A stretch of 64,000 nucleotides of DNA from Leifsonia sp. PS1209 (GCF_012317045.1 NZ_CP051154.1:1550001-1614000), one strand, 5' to 3'; positions 34,088 to 42,714 are shown, counted from the first letter of the stretch. Program-made: numbers and translations. The notes: generated by a model from the letters alone, not told the origin.

Positions 34088-35284
34088 ATGCTGGTCGACG
34101 AAGGACGGCGCTCCACCGCGAGCGAGCACAGCACGATCCCGCAGGATCGCGGCATGGTTCCCGGGCGTGCGCTGCGCCCGCGCGGCAAGGTGCTCCCCGA
34201 GCACGCCCGCAATCACAACCGCTCCCTGGTGCTGCAGACGCTGTATCGCGCCGGCCAGGTGAGCAGGGCGGACATCGCGAGGGAGACCGGCCTCACCAGG
34301 GTCACCATCTCCGACCTCGTCGGCGACCTGATCGCCGAGGGCCTGGTCATCGAGCTCGGTCAGCGGGACGACGCGCGACCGGGCAAACCGGCCGTGCTCC
34401 TCGACATGAACAGGGCGGCGACGCAGATCGTCGGCGTCGACCTCAGCGAGCACTCCGCCTTCCGCGGCGCGGTGCTCGACATCGACGGCACGATCCTGGC
34501 GACCGCGGAGGTCGCTCTCGCCGGCAGCCACGGCGAGGAGGCCGTGGCCAAGGTACTTGGGCTCGTGGACAGGCTGGTCGGGATGACGACGGCGCCCATC
34601 CTGGGCATCGGCATCGGCTCGCCCGGCATCGTCGACCCGTCCGGCACGGTCGTTGCCGCCCCGAACCTCGGCTGGACGGACCAGCCGCTGCAGCGCCGGA
34701 TCGAAGAGCGCACCGGCCTGCCGGTGTTCGTGGCGAACGACGCGAACGTCGCGGTGCTCGCCGAGCACGGCTTCGGCGGCGCGCACGGGGACATGATGCT
34801 CATCAAGGTGGGCCACGGCGTCGGCTCCGGGCTGCTCGTCGCCGGTGCTCTGGTGCTCGGCAGCAGGTTCGCCGCCGGTGAGATCGGCCAGGTGATGGTC
34901 GGCACGGACGACGGCGCAGAGGCCGAGTACGACAGGGAGAAATGCCTGGAGGCCTGGCTCGCCGTGCCCCGGCTGGAATCGCGCGTCGCGGCCGCGGCGA
35001 TCGCCGGAGAGCCCGTCCACCAGGTGCTGCGGGTGGCCGGGCAGCGGCTCGGCGTGGCGCTCGCGCCGATCGTCGGCGCACTGAACCTGTCCGAGGTCGT
35101 GCTCAGCGGCCCGGAGGAACTGCTCGACGGCGCGCTGATCGATGCGGTGGGGGAGACCCTGCGCAACCGCACGATGGCCGGCTTCCACTCGGACGCCACG
35201 CTCCGCATGACGAGTCAGGGCCGCGACATCGTGGTGCGCGGCTGCGTGGTCATGGTGATGTCGGCGCAGCTCGGGGTGTCCTGA
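34088..35284 (+). CDS. ROK-family transcriptional regulator 1
   Basis: A 398-residue protein: an N-terminal winged helix-turn-helix (GQVSRADIARETGLTRVTISDLVGDL) and a ROK sugar-kinase-like domain (IVGVDLSEHSA, GIGIGSPGIVDPSG, NDANVAVLAEHGFGG, KVGHGVGSGLLV). The usual ROK zinc motif CxCGxxGCxE is degenerate: only KCLEAWLA remains, the first two cysteines being lost. The effector is probably a sugar. The ATG at 34088 fits a leaderless transcript; a TTG at 34067 lies upstream of the -10 and is rejected. The stop overlaps the next gene by 1 nt. Confidence 0.82.
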   Translation: MLVDEGRRSTASEHSTIPQDRGMVPGRALRPRGKVLPEHARNHNRSLVLQTLYRAGQVSRADIARETGLTRVTISDLVGDLIAEGLVIELGQRDDARPGKPAVLLDMNRAATQIVGVDLSEHSAFRGAVLDIDGTILATAEVALAGSHGEEAVAKVLGLVDRLVGMTTAPILGIGIGSPGIVDPSGTVVAAPNLGWTDQPLQRRIEERTGLPVFVANDANVAVLAEHGFGGAHGDMMLIKVGHGVGSGLLVAGALVLGSRFAAGEIGQVMVGTDDGAEAEYDREKCLEAWLAVPRLESRVAAAAIAGEPVHQVLRVAGQRLGVALAPIVGALNLSEVVLSGPEELLDGALIDAVGETLRNRTMAGFHSDATLRMTSQGRDIVVRGCVVMVMSAQLGVS

Positions 35285-35808
35285 TGTCCCTGGTGCTCGA
35301 CCGTCCGGCGACCTCGGAGGTGATCGCCCGGTCGTTCGCGTTCGCGCCGACAGCTCAGGATGCGCTTCCCGCCTTCCGTGGGCGCTGCACGGTGGTGCGG
35401 CTGGCCACCGTCGACAACGAGCTGCTCGGCGTGCCGCGCTGGTCGACCCTCGCCGAGGCGTGGGCCGAGCCGGACTCGCCGTCCGGGCGGCAGTGGGCCG
35501 CCAACCCGGTGGTATCGGTCGCGGAGGGTGACGACCCGCATCTGGTGCTGGCGACGCAGGCTCCGGTGGTGATCGTCGGCGTCGACAACGAGCGGAGCGC
35601 GTGGGTGCGCGCCGTGGTCGACGCGGTGCGCGCATCCTGCCGGTCGGTGCTGGTGGTGGATCTCGGGCACAGACTGACTGGTCACGCCTATGCGGACATC
35701 GCGACGTTCGGGTTCGACAGGGCGCGCGGGGGAGCGCTGCTCGATCTGCTGACCGGCGCGCACGAGCACGCGCACGAGCACCGGGCGGAGCGGGACGGCG
35801 CGGTCTAG
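35284..35808 (+). CDS. Stand-alone GH3 C-terminal-like domain
   Basis: A 174-residue protein coupled by TGATG to the ROK gene. It resembles the C-terminal alpha/beta domain that follows the barrel in actinobacterial GH3 beta-N-acetylhexosaminidases (NagZ type): VVIVGVDNERSAWVRAVVDAV, then SVLVVDLGHRL, YADIATFGFDRARGGALLDLL. No catalytic GH3 barrel is encoded in any frame upstream; that DNA is the ROK gene. It is either a remnant of nagZ fused behind ROK by deletion or a sugar-binding partner of the regulator. The stop codon shares a CTAG with the convergent ROK gene. Confidence 0.55.
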   Translation: MSLVLDRPATSEVIARSFAFAPTAQDALPAFRGRCTVVRLATVDNELLGVPRWSTLAEAWAEPDSPSGRQWAANPVVSVAEGDDPHLVLATQAPVVIVGVDNERSAWVRAVVDAVRASCRSVLVVDLGHRLTGHAYADIATFGFDRARGGALLDLLTGAHEHAHEHRAERDGAV

Positions 35809-36944
35809 AGCGCCCAGCTGACCCCGAGGGTCGACTGCATGGCGTGCTGCGCCGCGCCGCGGAACGGCTGTTCGAGCGCGACCTTCGCGTAGCGGAAGCT
35901 GAGCGGCATGGCCGCACGCACCGGGTGCCGCGCCGCCTCGGCGCGCAGGTGGCCGATGAACTCCTCGCCGAGCTTGGGCGCCGTTCCGCCGAGCACGACG
36001 TTCGGCACATCCAGTGCGGCCCCGACGAGCAGCAGCGACCGGGCGAGCACGCGCGCGCCGAATGCGATCCGCTCCCGCGACTCCGGCGTCGCCGCGAGTC
36101 CAGCGACATCCACGGATTCCAGGTCGGTTCCGTGCGGGAGGCCGAGCAGGGCGGTGACGGAGACGACCTCTTCGAGGCAGCCGCGGTTGCCGCACGGGCA
36201 GAGTGGCGCATCCTGGCCGAACAGCACGGGCACGTGGCCGATCTCGCCTGCACGGTGGGCGGCGCCGGCGAGCACGCTGCCGTCGACGATGAACGCGGCC
36301 CCGACGCCGGTGCTCAGCGACACGACCATCTGGTTGGCGCCGAACTGGTCGGAGCTCGAATAGTCGGCGAGGGCTTCCGCGTCGGCATCGTTGACCAGGT
36401 GCACGGGGGCGTCGACGATGCCCAGGAGCGCGGCGCCGAGGTCGACGTCCGTCCAGCCGAGCTGCACGGACTCCCGGATGAGCGGGCCGTCCGCGATGCC
36501 GGGCACCTGCACGCCGACGGCGACGATGGCGGCGGTGGTGGATGCGGCGAGCCTGCGCACGACGGACTGAACGTCCTCGATCGCGCCCGGCGCAGACGGG
36601 CGCTGCGACACGGTGGTCAGCTCGGCCCCGAGCAGGTTGACGACCGCGCCGCGCACGAGACCCGGCTGCACGATCACCGACAGCAGAACGTGCCGTTCCT
36701 GATCGACCTGCAGGGTCGTGGCACGCTTGCCGCCCGTGCTCTCCGCACGCTGCCCTTCGAGGACGAGGCCGTCGGAGATCAGCCCGGAGAGCAGGGACGA
36801 CACGGTGGCCGACGTGAGACCGGTGCGCCGGGCGATCCCGGCGCGCGTCGCCGTGCCCCCACCGGAGAGGACGAGCTGCAGGGCGCTCCGGACGTTGCGC
36901 TCACGGATGGCGGCCTGCGTCGCCGTGCTGTGATCGTCTGCCAC
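35805..36944 (-). CDS. ROK-family transcriptional regulator 2
   Basis: A 379-residue ROK repressor. N-terminal winged helix (ATRAGIARRTGLTSATVSSLLSGLI), then a ROK domain with GVQVPGIADGP, NDADAEALAD, LSTGVGAAFIVDG, GEIGHVPV and the intact zinc motif CPCGNRGCLEE, which ROK1 lacks. GTG at 36944 with GAGGAG 9 nt upstream is preferred; an ATG at 36968 with GGGGAG only 2 nt away is the alternative. It ends within the same CTAG as the convergent domain protein. Confidence 0.82.
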   Translation of the reverse strand: MADDHSTATQAAIRERNVRSALQLVLSGGGTATRAGIARRTGLTSATVSSLLSGLISDGLVLEGQRAESTGGKRATTLQVDQERHVLLSVIVQPGLVRGAVVNLLGAELTTVSQRPSAPGAIEDVQSVVRRLAASTTAAIVAVGVQVPGIADGPLIRESVQLGWTDVDLGAALLGIVDAPVHLVNDADAEALADYSSSDQFGANQMVVSLSTGVGAAFIVDGSVLAGAAHRAGEIGHVPVLFGQDAPLCPCGNRGCLEEVVSVTALLGLPHGTDLESVDVAGLAATPESRERIAFGARVLARSLLLVGAALDVPNVVLGGTAPKLGEEFIGHLRAEAARHPVRAAMPLSFRYAKVALEQPFRGAAQHAMQSTLGVSWAL

Positions 36945-37057
36945 TGTCTTCCGCTCCTCGGTGCGCATTGCTCCCCGCTGTCGACCATAGCGAATCGGGC
37001 TCGCCCGGGATGCTGCACGGACTGGCGGGTCGCCGGGGGTGGGCGGATGATGTGGAG

Positions 37058-37576
37058 ATGGGTTACGGACTGATGCTGGTGGATGTGCAGCGCAACATGC
37101 TCGACGGCGAGACGGCGATCGAGGGTGCTGCGGCGTTCCGCGAGGCGATGTCCGGGCTGCTCGAACGGGCGAGGGAGGCGCGCATCCCGATCGTGCACGT
37201 GCAGAACGACGGACGGCCGGGAGACCCGGACGAGCCGGGGACGCCGGGCTGGGAGTTCGTCTTCCGTCCGCTGCCGGGGGAGCCGGTGGTGCGCAAGGAC
37301 GTGGCCAACACGTTCGAGTCGAACCCCGCGCTCGCCGACGTGCTGCACGCGATGGGCGTCTCCACCCTGATCGTGGCCGGGCTGCAGAGCGAGTACTGCA
37401 TCCGGTCGACGGCGCTCGGCGCCCTGGAACGCGGCTTCGAGGTGATCCTGCCCGCCGACGGGCACGCCACATACGACGACGGCGAACCGGCGGAGGACAT
37501 TCGTGAGCGGATCGAGATCGAGCTGACGGCCGAAGGCGTCACCATCGTGGATCTGGTGGAGGTGCGGTTCGACTGA
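37058..37576 (+). CDS. Isochorismatase-family cysteine hydrolase
   Basis: A 172-residue alpha/beta hydrolase of the isochorismatase/nicotinamidase superfamily. The triad is Asp9 (MLVDVQRNM), Lys80 (VVRKDVANTF) and Cys114 (GLQSEYCIRSTALGALERG). Metal-site residues of nicotinamidases are not obvious, so an amidase or a generic cysteine hydrolase is more likely. The start is uncertain: ATG 37058 directly follows GGAG; a GTG at 37052 would add two residues. Confidence 0.8.
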   Translation: MGYGLMLVDVQRNMLDGETAIEGAAAFREAMSGLLERAREARIPIVHVQNDGRPGDPDEPGTPGWEFVFRPLPGEPVVRKDVANTFESNPALADVLHAMGVSTLIVAGLQSEYCIRSTALGALERGFEVILPADGHATYDDGEPAEDIRERIEIELTAEGVTIVDLVEVRFD

Positions 37577-37618
37577 GTCGGGTCTGTTGGGCTACGCGGC
37601 GTAAGCGTTCGCGAGACC

Positions 37619-39508
37619 TCACCACCCGCCTCCGCCGCCTCCACCCCCGCCGCCCCCGGAGAAGCCGCCGCCACCGGCGCCGCCGGTGAAGCTGCTGCCG
37701 CCCGAGCCGGAGTATGACGAGACGGGCGGCGTCGTCGCGAACGGGGTGCCGTGGTACAGCGTGGAGAAGGCGGCGACCTGCAAGGGGAGGAGCGCCGGGT
37801 TGGCCGAGCCGGGCATCCACTCGGGTTGGGTGGCGGTGACCTCGTAGGAGTGGGCGAGTTCGCGCATCCACTCCTTCTCGACGCCCCACACGATCGCGTA
37901 CGGCAGGAGCTTCTCGTTGAGTTTGACCACGGCCGTGCCGTCGCGCGCGTCCACGCGCTCCGCGCCTTCCGGGCTCTGCAGCACGCGGAAGCGGTCGGCC
38001 TCGGCGAGAGCGAGATAGTCGCGGAGGCCGAGGAGGTAGTCCCGGAGCTCGACGCCCTTCTCGGTCAGGAGGTTCGGCACGGCGCTCAGCGGGAAGACGG
38101 CGATCGTTGCGGCTATCACGCCGGCGAACCCCCAGCCCAGGATGGCCGTCGTCGCGTTCTGGGTGGTCGACCAGGCGAACACGACGATCCAGGCGATGAG
38201 GATCAGCACGATGCCCAGCCGGAACAGGAGCGGGAGGCGGCTCTTCGGGCGGGCACGCAGGCCGCGTTGGGCCACCACGGTGTTCAGTGCGCCGCCGAGT
38301 CCGGCCAGGCGGTCGCCGAGAACCTGGTTCTGCGGGTCGAGCACTTCCTCGTGGCCGGGTTCCGCCGCACCGAAAACCCTGGTCAGGATGTCGCGCTCCG
38401 CGTCGTCTCGCACGGTCGCGGGGTCGGCGAGGAGGCGCAGGCCGAACGGCCGGGACTGGGGGGCGTCCGAATGGTCGATGATCGCGGCGACCCGGTTGAC
38501 GGCGAAGCCGACGAGCTGGGCGGGCAGCGCGCGGTCCTCCCGCTTCAGGAGCGTGGCGGCCAGGGCGGGGAACACGCCGGGCGGCGGGGTGTACTGCGGC
38601 ACGATGATGCCGCGCCCGCGCGGCGTCCGCCAGAGGACAGAACGCGCGACCACGGCGCCCGCGACGATCAGCGCGGCGATGGCCAGCAGGATCCAGGGCA
38701 GCACGGCGAAGGGGAAGGCGTCCCTGACGTCCGGCGGGGGAGCGAACGTGCCCGGGCGGAAGCCGACGGCGATGGTGACGTTCTGCCGGGGCGGCACCGT
38801 CGCCTGGCTCACGGAGATCACCGTCCCGTCCGGTGCGGGAGTCGACGAGATGGTGCACGGCGTCGTGCTGCCCTGCTCGCCGACGTAGCAGGACTGCTGA
38901 CCGGTCAGCGCGCCGGTCAGCGCGCTGTCGAGATGGAGACGTGCGCTGACTTTGCCGAACGGTTGATCCCATCCGGTGCCGTTGACGTCCCAGTAGAACT
39001 CGTCGTCGTGCGTGTCGGCGAACGGCCGGACCACGAAGCGCTGGGTGTAGGTGATCACGTAGGTCTGGCGTCCGTGCACGTATGCGTCGGCGGAGCCGAT
39101 CGTGAGCCGGGCGAAGCCGTCCTGATCGTCCCTGGTGAAGGGGATGGCTGCGCCGTTCGCGTCGGTGACCGAGCGGACGTCGAGCCGGAGATCGGTGTGC
39201 TGATTCGACAGCGGGATGGCGCGGACGATGCCGTGGTTCTGGTCGAACGACGGGAACTCGGCCACCAGCGTCTCGACGGTCGTGAGCGCCGAGTCCTTGT
39301 TCGCGTCGCGCGTGAGCGTGTAATCGGCGTCGAAGGAATCGAAGGTGAAGTCGCCGGCGTCGGCGCGGACGGGTCCGGCGGGCTGGACGGGTCCGGCGGG
39401 CTGGGCGGGACCGGCGGCGACGGCAGCCGTCGCGGGCCCGGCGCCGATCAGGCCGAGCGCGACGACGGCGGCGACGATGACGGCGCGAATTCCAGGCAAC
39501 CAAGACAC
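37619..39508 (-). CDS. DUF2207 membrane protein
   Basis: A 629-residue protein: signal peptide (IRAVIVAAVVALGLIGAG), Pro/Gly/Ala linker, an extracytoplasmic beta-rich domain (about residues 55-240; DFTFDSFDADYTLTRDANKD), a membrane helix (AVLPWILLAIAALIVAGAVVA), a cytoplasmic region, two further helices (GIVLILIAWIVVFAWS; FAGVIAATIAVFPLSAV), and a C-terminal tail ending in a glycine run with final Trp. This is the DUF2207 family; function unknown. The GTG at 39508 has TAGCCT 7 nt upstream. Confidence 0.8.
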   Translation of the reverse strand: MSWLPGIRAVIVAAVVALGLIGAGPATAAVAAGPAQPAGPVQPAGPVRADAGDFTFDSFDADYTLTRDANKDSALTTVETLVAEFPSFDQNHGIVRAIPLSNQHTDLRLDVRSVTDANGAAIPFTRDDQDGFARLTIGSADAYVHGRQTYVITYTQRFVVRPFADTHDDEFYWDVNGTGWDQPFGKVSARLHLDSALTGALTGQQSCYVGEQGSTTPCTISSTPAPDGTVISVSQATVPPRQNVTIAVGFRPGTFAPPPDVRDAFPFAVLPWILLAIAALIVAGAVVARSVLWRTPRGRGIIVPQYTPPPGVFPALAATLLKREDRALPAQLVGFAVNRVAAIIDHSDAPQSRPFGLRLLADPATVRDDAERDILTRVFGAAEPGHEEVLDPQNQVLGDRLAGLGGALNTVVAQRGLRARPKSRLPLLFRLGIVLILIAWIVVFAWSTTQNATTAILGWGFAGVIAATIAVFPLSAVPNLLTEKGVELRDYLLGLRDYLALAEADRFRVLQSPEGAERVDARDGTAVVKLNEKLLPYAIVWGVEKEWMRELAHSYEVTATQPEWMPGSANPALLPLQVAAFSTLYHGTPFATTPPVSSYSGSGGSSFTGGAGGGGFSGGGGGGGGGGGW

Positions 39509-39521
39509 GAGAATGAGGCTA
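39509..39521 (-). promoter_or_regulatory. Leaderless promoter of the DUF2207 gene
   Basis: Minus-strand TAGCCT (39521-39516), then 7 nt to the GTG at 39508. Confidence 0.45.
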
Positions 39522-39555
39522 CCCGAGGGTGCTGACCGGTCGGGACGCAAAGAAC

Positions 39556-39587
39556 AAGGCCCGGATTTCCGTGGAAATCCGGGCCTT
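39556..39587 (-). terminator. Terminator of the initiator tRNA
   Basis: Perfect 15-bp complementary arms (39556-39570 and 39573-39587, core GGCCCGGATTTCC), directly after the tRNA on the minus strand; the downstream flank on that strand is T-rich (TTGTTCTTT). Confidence 0.8.
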
Positions 39588-39589
39588 TC

Positions 39590-39666
39590 TGGTTGCGGGG
39601 GCAGGATTTGAACCTACGACCTCTGGGTTATGAGCCCAGCGAGCTACCGAGCTGCTCCACCCCGCG
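39590..39666 (-). tRNA. Initiator tRNA-fMet (CAT)
   Basis: 77 nt with encoded CCA. The acceptor stem is CGCGGGG/CCCCGCA, which leaves the C1-A72 mismatch that marks bacterial initiators. D arm GAGCAGCTCGGTAGCTC, anticodon loop CTCATAA with anticodon CAT, three G:C pairs at the base of the anticodon stem (GGG/CCC), and T loop GGTTCAAATCC. Elongator Met tRNAs lack these two signs, so this should be the initiator. Confidence 0.95.
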
Positions 39667-39678
39667 TCACAAGAATTT

Positions 39679-39684
39679 ACTTTA
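39679..39684 (-). promoter_or_regulatory. -10 box of the initiator tRNA
   Basis: Minus-strand TAAAGT (39684-39679), about 12 nt before the tRNA 5' end at 39666; a weak TTCCCT lies 17 nt further upstream. Confidence 0.45.
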
Positions 39685-39811
39685 GCACCGGCCGGCGACG
39701 AAGGGAAAATCGGGGTCGCATCCCGGGCGTGCCGCGTCGTCGGCGGCGGTCGCCGGTAGACCGATCTGTCGATGCCGTGTTTCGGGGCCGGACCCTGGGC
39801 GGCCCCGCCGG

Positions 39812-39836
39812 TAGAGTCGACGCAGGGAGGGCGCCC
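39812..39836 (+). promoter_or_regulatory. Promoter and RBS of the signalling/enzyme operon
   Basis: TAGAGT (39812-39817) as -10, giving a leader of only about 13 nt that is almost entirely the GGGAGG Shine-Dalgarno (7 nt before the ATG at 39837). Confidence 0.4.
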
Positions 39837-40922
39837 ATGCCGAGTTCGCTTCAGAAGTACCGGGTCTGCGTGATCGAAGACGATCCGGATGTCGCCTTCT
39901 ACATGAAGACCGTGCTGGAGAAGCGCGCGGATGCGTCGGTCATCGCGATCACCGATCCGTCGAAGGCGCTGGCCGCCATCGCCGACTTCGAGCCGGACCT
40001 CGTGCTCACCGACATCGAGATGCCCGGCATCTCCGGCCTCGACCTGCTCAAGGAGCTGCGCAACCAGTATCCCGGGATGCCCGTCGTCGTGATGACGGCG
40101 CACGTCTCGGTCGACTACGCCGTGTCCGCGCTGCGGGCGCAGGCGGACGAGTTCCTGACCAAGCCGGTCTCCTCCGCCGACCTGGTGTCCATCGTGACGC
40201 GGCTCGCCGAGCAGGGGCGCACCAAGAAGGCCGCACAGCGTCCGCAGGTGGTGCTGGCAATCGGCGCGCATCCCGACGATGTCGAGATCGGCGTCGGCGG
40301 CATCCTCTCCGCCCACCGGGATGCCGGCAACACCGTGGTCATCCTCACCATGTCGAGAGGTGCCAGGGGAGGGGATGCGGACGACAGGCAGCACGAGTCG
40401 CTCGCCTCCGCCGAACTGCTCGGCGCCCGCCTGTTCATGGAGGACCTGGAGGACACGCAGATCTCCGCGGCCGACCCGACCGTCGGCATCATCGAGCGCG
40501 TCGTCGCCGAGGTGCAGCCGGACATCGTCTACACGCACTCCGCGCACGACCGCCATCAGGACCACCGCGCCGTGCACTCCGCGACCCTGGTGGCCACGCG
40601 GTCGGTGCGCACGGTCTGCTGCTATCAGAGCCCGTCGGCGACGATCGACTACCGGCCGACCCGGTTCGTGCCGATAGATGGTTTCACAGACGCGAAACTG
40701 CGCCTGATCGACTGCTTCCGGTCGCAGACCGAGCTCCGCTCCTACCTCGAACCCGATTTCGTGCTCGCCACGGCGCGCTACTGGTCGCGGTTCGGCGGAG
40801 GGCAGAGCTGCGAGCCGCTCGAAGTGATCAAAGACACCGCCGACATCTCGGTGCCCGCATCGTCCCTGACGACGGACGCCAGGACGAGAGCGAAAGAAAT
40901 GGATAGAGGAACAGAGAAGTGA
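39837..40922 (+). CDS. Response-regulator receiver / PIG-L deacetylase fusion
   Basis: A 361-residue two-domain protein. Residues 8-125 are a CheY-like receiver: acidic pair Asp15-Asp16, phospho-acceptor Asp59 (LVLTDIEMPG), Thr87, and Lys109 (FLTKP). Residues 137-330 are a PIG-L/LmbE deacetylase: AIGAHPDDVEIG (His145, Asp147, Asp148), then His234 and HDRHQDH at 237-243, the zinc and catalytic residues. No DNA-binding domain. The reading is continuous, with no sign of a frameshift. The family removes acetyl from N-acetyl-sugar conjugates (MshB, BshB, PIG-L), so phosphorylation presumably switches enzyme activity. First gene of a seven-gene operon with a sensor kinase; GGGAGG RBS. Confidence 0.85.
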   Translation: MPSSLQKYRVCVIEDDPDVAFYMKTVLEKRADASVIAITDPSKALAAIADFEPDLVLTDIEMPGISGLDLLKELRNQYPGMPVVVMTAHVSVDYAVSALRAQADEFLTKPVSSADLVSIVTRLAEQGRTKKAAQRPQVVLAIGAHPDDVEIGVGGILSAHRDAGNTVVILTMSRGARGGDADDRQHESLASAELLGARLFMEDLEDTQISAADPTVGIIERVVAEVQPDIVYTHSAHDRHQDHRAVHSATLVATRSVRTVCCYQSPSATIDYRPTRFVPIDGFTDAKLRLIDCFRSQTELRSYLEPDFVLATARYWSRFGGGQSCEPLEVIKDTADISVPASSLTTDARTRAKEMDRGTEK

Positions 40923-41920
40923 CCCGTGTTCTCGTGACAGGCGCAGGCGGCCCAGCCGGTGTCGCCGTCATCCGCTCCCTGCTGGCCCGCGACGACGTGC
41001 AGGTGCTCGCCGCCGACATGGACGGCTGGGCGAGCGGCCTCTACCTCGTCGACGCCGCCGACCGGCGCATCGTGCCGGCCGGGAAGTCCGCAGGATTCGT
41101 CGACGAACTGATCAGGTTGTGCGAGGCGGACGGCATCGACGTCCTGTTCTCGACGGTCGACGTCGAGCTGCCCGGCCTCGCAGCCCGGCGCGACGACCTG
41201 CTCGCCGTCGGAACGGCGCTCGCCGCCCCCAGCATCGAGACGCTGACTGTCTGCCTCGACAAGTACCTCCTCGCCGAGCGCTGCGCCGGGTCGCTCGCCG
41301 TTCCGGAGACGCGGCTGCTGAACGCGGACGGCGTCGCGCACGACTGGACCTTCCCCGTCATCATCAAGCCGCGCAGCGGGGCGGGCTCCCGCGGCGTCCG
41401 CCTCATCCCCGATCGCGAGACGCTCGAGTCGCTCGGCACGGACGAGAGCATCCTGATCCAGGAGAACCTGCCCGGCGACGAGTTCTCCGTCGACGTGCTC
41501 GCTGCACTCGACGGCAGCGTGATCGCCGCCGTTCCGCGCTCGCGCGAACGTGTCGACTCCGGGGTGTCCATCGCGGGTCGCACCGTGAAGCGCGACGAGC
41601 TCTCCCGCACGGCGGCCGACGTGGCACGCGCGATCGGGCTCACTGGAGTGGCGAATGTGCAGCTGCGGTACAGCACGGCGGGCATCCCGGCCCTGCTGGA
41701 GGTGAACCCGCGCTTCCCCGGCGCGATGCCGCTCACCATCGCTGCCGGTGTCGACATGCCGTCGCTGCTGCTCGACCTGGTCACCGGTGTCGGCGCACCC
41801 GCAACGGTCGACTTCGTCGAGCTGGCGAACGTGCGCTTCCTCGAAGACGTGTTCCTCGACCCGTCCGACGTCCTCGTGTCCGAGAACGCCGCCCACGCGG
41901 AAGGCCCGGGCGAGGAGTGA
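40919..41920 (+). CDS. ATP-grasp ligase (CarB-like)
   Basis: A 333-residue enzyme. The N-terminal Rossmann-like part begins RVLVTGAGGPAGVAVIRSL; the ATP-grasp core has FPVIIKPRSGAGSRGVRLI (nucleotide-binding lysine), a central ILIQENLPGDEFSVDVLA, and the Mg2+ site LLEVNPRFPGAMPLTI. It forms an amide or related bond between a carboxylate and an amine by way of an acyl phosphate; the substrate is unknown. Similar stand-alone ligases occur in polysaccharide and amino-sugar modification loci, often with PIG-L. GTG start overlaps the PIG-L stop by 4 nt. Confidence 0.82.
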   Translation: MTRVLVTGAGGPAGVAVIRSLLARDDVQVLAADMDGWASGLYLVDAADRRIVPAGKSAGFVDELIRLCEADGIDVLFSTVDVELPGLAARRDDLLAVGTALAAPSIETLTVCLDKYLLAERCAGSLAVPETRLLNADGVAHDWTFPVIIKPRSGAGSRGVRLIPDRETLESLGTDESILIQENLPGDEFSVDVLAALDGSVIAAVPRSRERVDSGVSIAGRTVKRDELSRTAADVARAIGLTGVANVQLRYSTAGIPALLEVNPRFPGAMPLTIAAGVDMPSLLLDLVTGVGAPATVDFVELANVRFLEDVFLDPSDVLVSENAAHAEGPGEE

Positions 41921-42714
41921 CGACGGCCCCGCGCGAGCTGCTGCTCGGCGACTACCACGTCCACTCCACCTTCTCCGACGACGCGGTCAGCACTCTCGCG
42001 GAGAACCTCGCCGCCGCGGAGGCCGCCGGTCTCCGCGAGCTGCGGCTGATCGACCACGTGCGGGCGTCGACCACCTGGGTGCCCGAGTTCGTCCGCGCCG
42101 TCGCGGCCGAGCGCATCCCGAGCGGTCTCACGGTGTTCACGGGGGTGGAGACGAAGCTGCTGGATGCGTCCGGTGCCGTCGACACGCCGCCCGGCCTGAT
42201 CGTCGGAGGCGACGGCGGGGTCGACGCCATCGTGATCGGCGACCACCAGTTCCCCGGCACGGACGGCCCGTGGTCGCCGCGCGAGACGACAGAGCGCCTG
42301 GCGGCGGGACTCTCGGCGGACGACGCACTGGATCAGCTGGTCACAGCGAGCATCCTGGCCATGCAGCGCACGCCGAACGCGCAGCTGGCGCACTGGTTCT
42401 CGATCCTGCCCAAGGTGGGCCTGTCGGAGGACCAGCTGGGCGCCGACCGGCTCTCCGCCTGGGCGGAGTCGGCGGCACGCACGGGCACGATCGTCGAGGT
42501 CAACGAGAAGTGGGCGTGTCCCGGTCCGGAGGCCGTCGCGGCCCTGATCGCGGCCGGTGCACGCATCGTCGCGTCGACGGACAGCCACGACGCGGCGGAC
42601 GTCGGCCGCTACGAACGTGTGGCGCACATCCTGGACGACGCCTATCGTCGTTCCCAGGACGACGTCGAACGAGAACGAGCACGAGCACGAGCAGCCAGGG
42701 AGGAGGACCGATGA
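41917..42714 (+). CDS. PHP-domain hydrolase
   Basis: A 265-residue PHP phosphoesterase: GDYHVHSTFSDDAVSTL, LRLIDHVR, TVFTGVETKLLD, DAIVIGDHQF, and the closing VASTDSHDAADVGRY, which supply the metal ligands. It is closest in pattern to histidinol-phosphatase-like PHP proteins, but it sits far from any his gene, so a sugar-phosphate or nucleotide substrate is as likely. A GTGA overlap joins it to the ATP-grasp gene, and ATGA to the next small gene. Confidence 0.8.
   Translation: MTTAPRELLLGDYHVHSTFSDDAVSTLAENLAAAEAAGLRELRLIDHVRASTTWVPEFVRAVAAERIPSGLTVFTGVETKLLDASGAVDTPPGLIVGGDGGVDAIVIGDHQFPGTDGPWSPRETTERLAAGLSADDALDQLVTASILAMQRTPNAQLAHWFSILPKVGLSEDQLGADRLSAWAESAARTGTIVEVNEKWACPGPEAVAALIAAGARIVASTDSHDAADVGRYERVAHILDDAYRRSQDDVERERARARAAREEDR

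Noticed and set aside
36968..37057. Longer isochorismatase start at 36968
   Set aside because: The added residues do not belong to the family fold, which begins at MGYGLMLVDVQ, and they overlap the ROK2 promoter.
39630..39836. Long start of the receiver-PIG-L protein at 39630
   Set aside because: Overlaps the tRNA and has Arg-rich unconserved sequence; GGGAGG supports 39837.
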